Positions 7,238 through 7,252 of a stretch of DNA of 7,252 nt are shown here, piece by piece. The translations under genes and the position numbers were made by a program. Origin of the DNA: Veillonella sp. (GTDB taxonomy: Bacteria; Bacillota; Negativicutes; Veillonellales; Veillonellaceae); assembly GCA_019419725.1 (NCBI GenBank), contig DXZL01000070.1, positions 1-7,252 of the forward strand. The letters are read 5' to 3'. Below the pieces are notes generated by a model. It was not told the origin of the DNA. It saw only the letters and a program-made list of their open reading frames with translations, and ran no database searches. The stretch's first letter is position 1, and every line of letters begins with the position of its first letter.

Positions 7238-7246
7238 ATTATATCA
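7238..7246 (-). promoter_or_regulatory. Extended -10 promoter element for the penicillin-binding protein gene
   Basis: On the minus strand positions 7246 to 7238 read TGATATAAT, a perfect TATAAT preceded by the TGn extension. This fits a sigma-70/SigA-type promoter with a start near 7231 and a leader of about 57 bases. The -35 position would fall beyond the end of the window and cannot be judged, but an extended -10 depends less on it. Confidence 0.65.
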
Positions 7247-7252
7247 TATATG

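Overview
The window holds three complete housekeeping genes and no mobile element, CRISPR array, tRNA or rRNA. Base composition is moderately AT-rich. The protein sequences and the gene pair on the + strand suggest a Firmicutes-related anaerobe, most likely a Negativicutes (Veillonella-like) bacterium. That assignment comes from recalled family resemblance, not from a search. All three genes look intact, with plausible ribosome binding sites and similar base composition, and nothing suggests recent transfer.

Layout: positions 1-84 hold a perfect 28-bp palindrome, which is a terminator-like hairpin, followed by a short leader. Positions 85-2508 (+) encode an 807-residue double U32 'peptidase' with a DUF3656-type middle domain. 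Known members of this family are RNA hydroxylation factors. Thirteen bases after its stop, from a TTG codon at 2522, comes MutS2 (792 residues, ending at 4900), a MutS-type ATPase with KOW and Smr domains. The MutS2 ribosome binding site directly abuts the upstream stop codon, so the two genes probably form one operon. Positions 4901-5083 are a convergent intergenic region with two strong hairpin terminators back to back, one per strand. Positions 5084-7174 (-) encode a 696-residue class A penicillin-binding protein (GT51 transglycosylase plus transpeptidase) with a lysine/aspartate/serine-rich tail. Positions 7175-7252 are its leader, with a good extended -10 promoter element and a possible hairpin at the 5' end of the mRNA.

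How the genes fit together: the + strand pair may share a translation theme. U32 proteins of this architecture modify rRNA or tRNA, and MutS2 (RqcU in Bacillus subtilis) acts on collided ribosomes. The minus-strand gene builds peptidoglycan and is unrelated, with its own promoter and terminator. The most noteworthy detail is that the MutS2 Smr domain lacks the usual LDLR/LDLH-type acidic motif and has I-N-I-L instead, which argues against nuclease activity. I did not find convincing evidence of a previously undescribed system.
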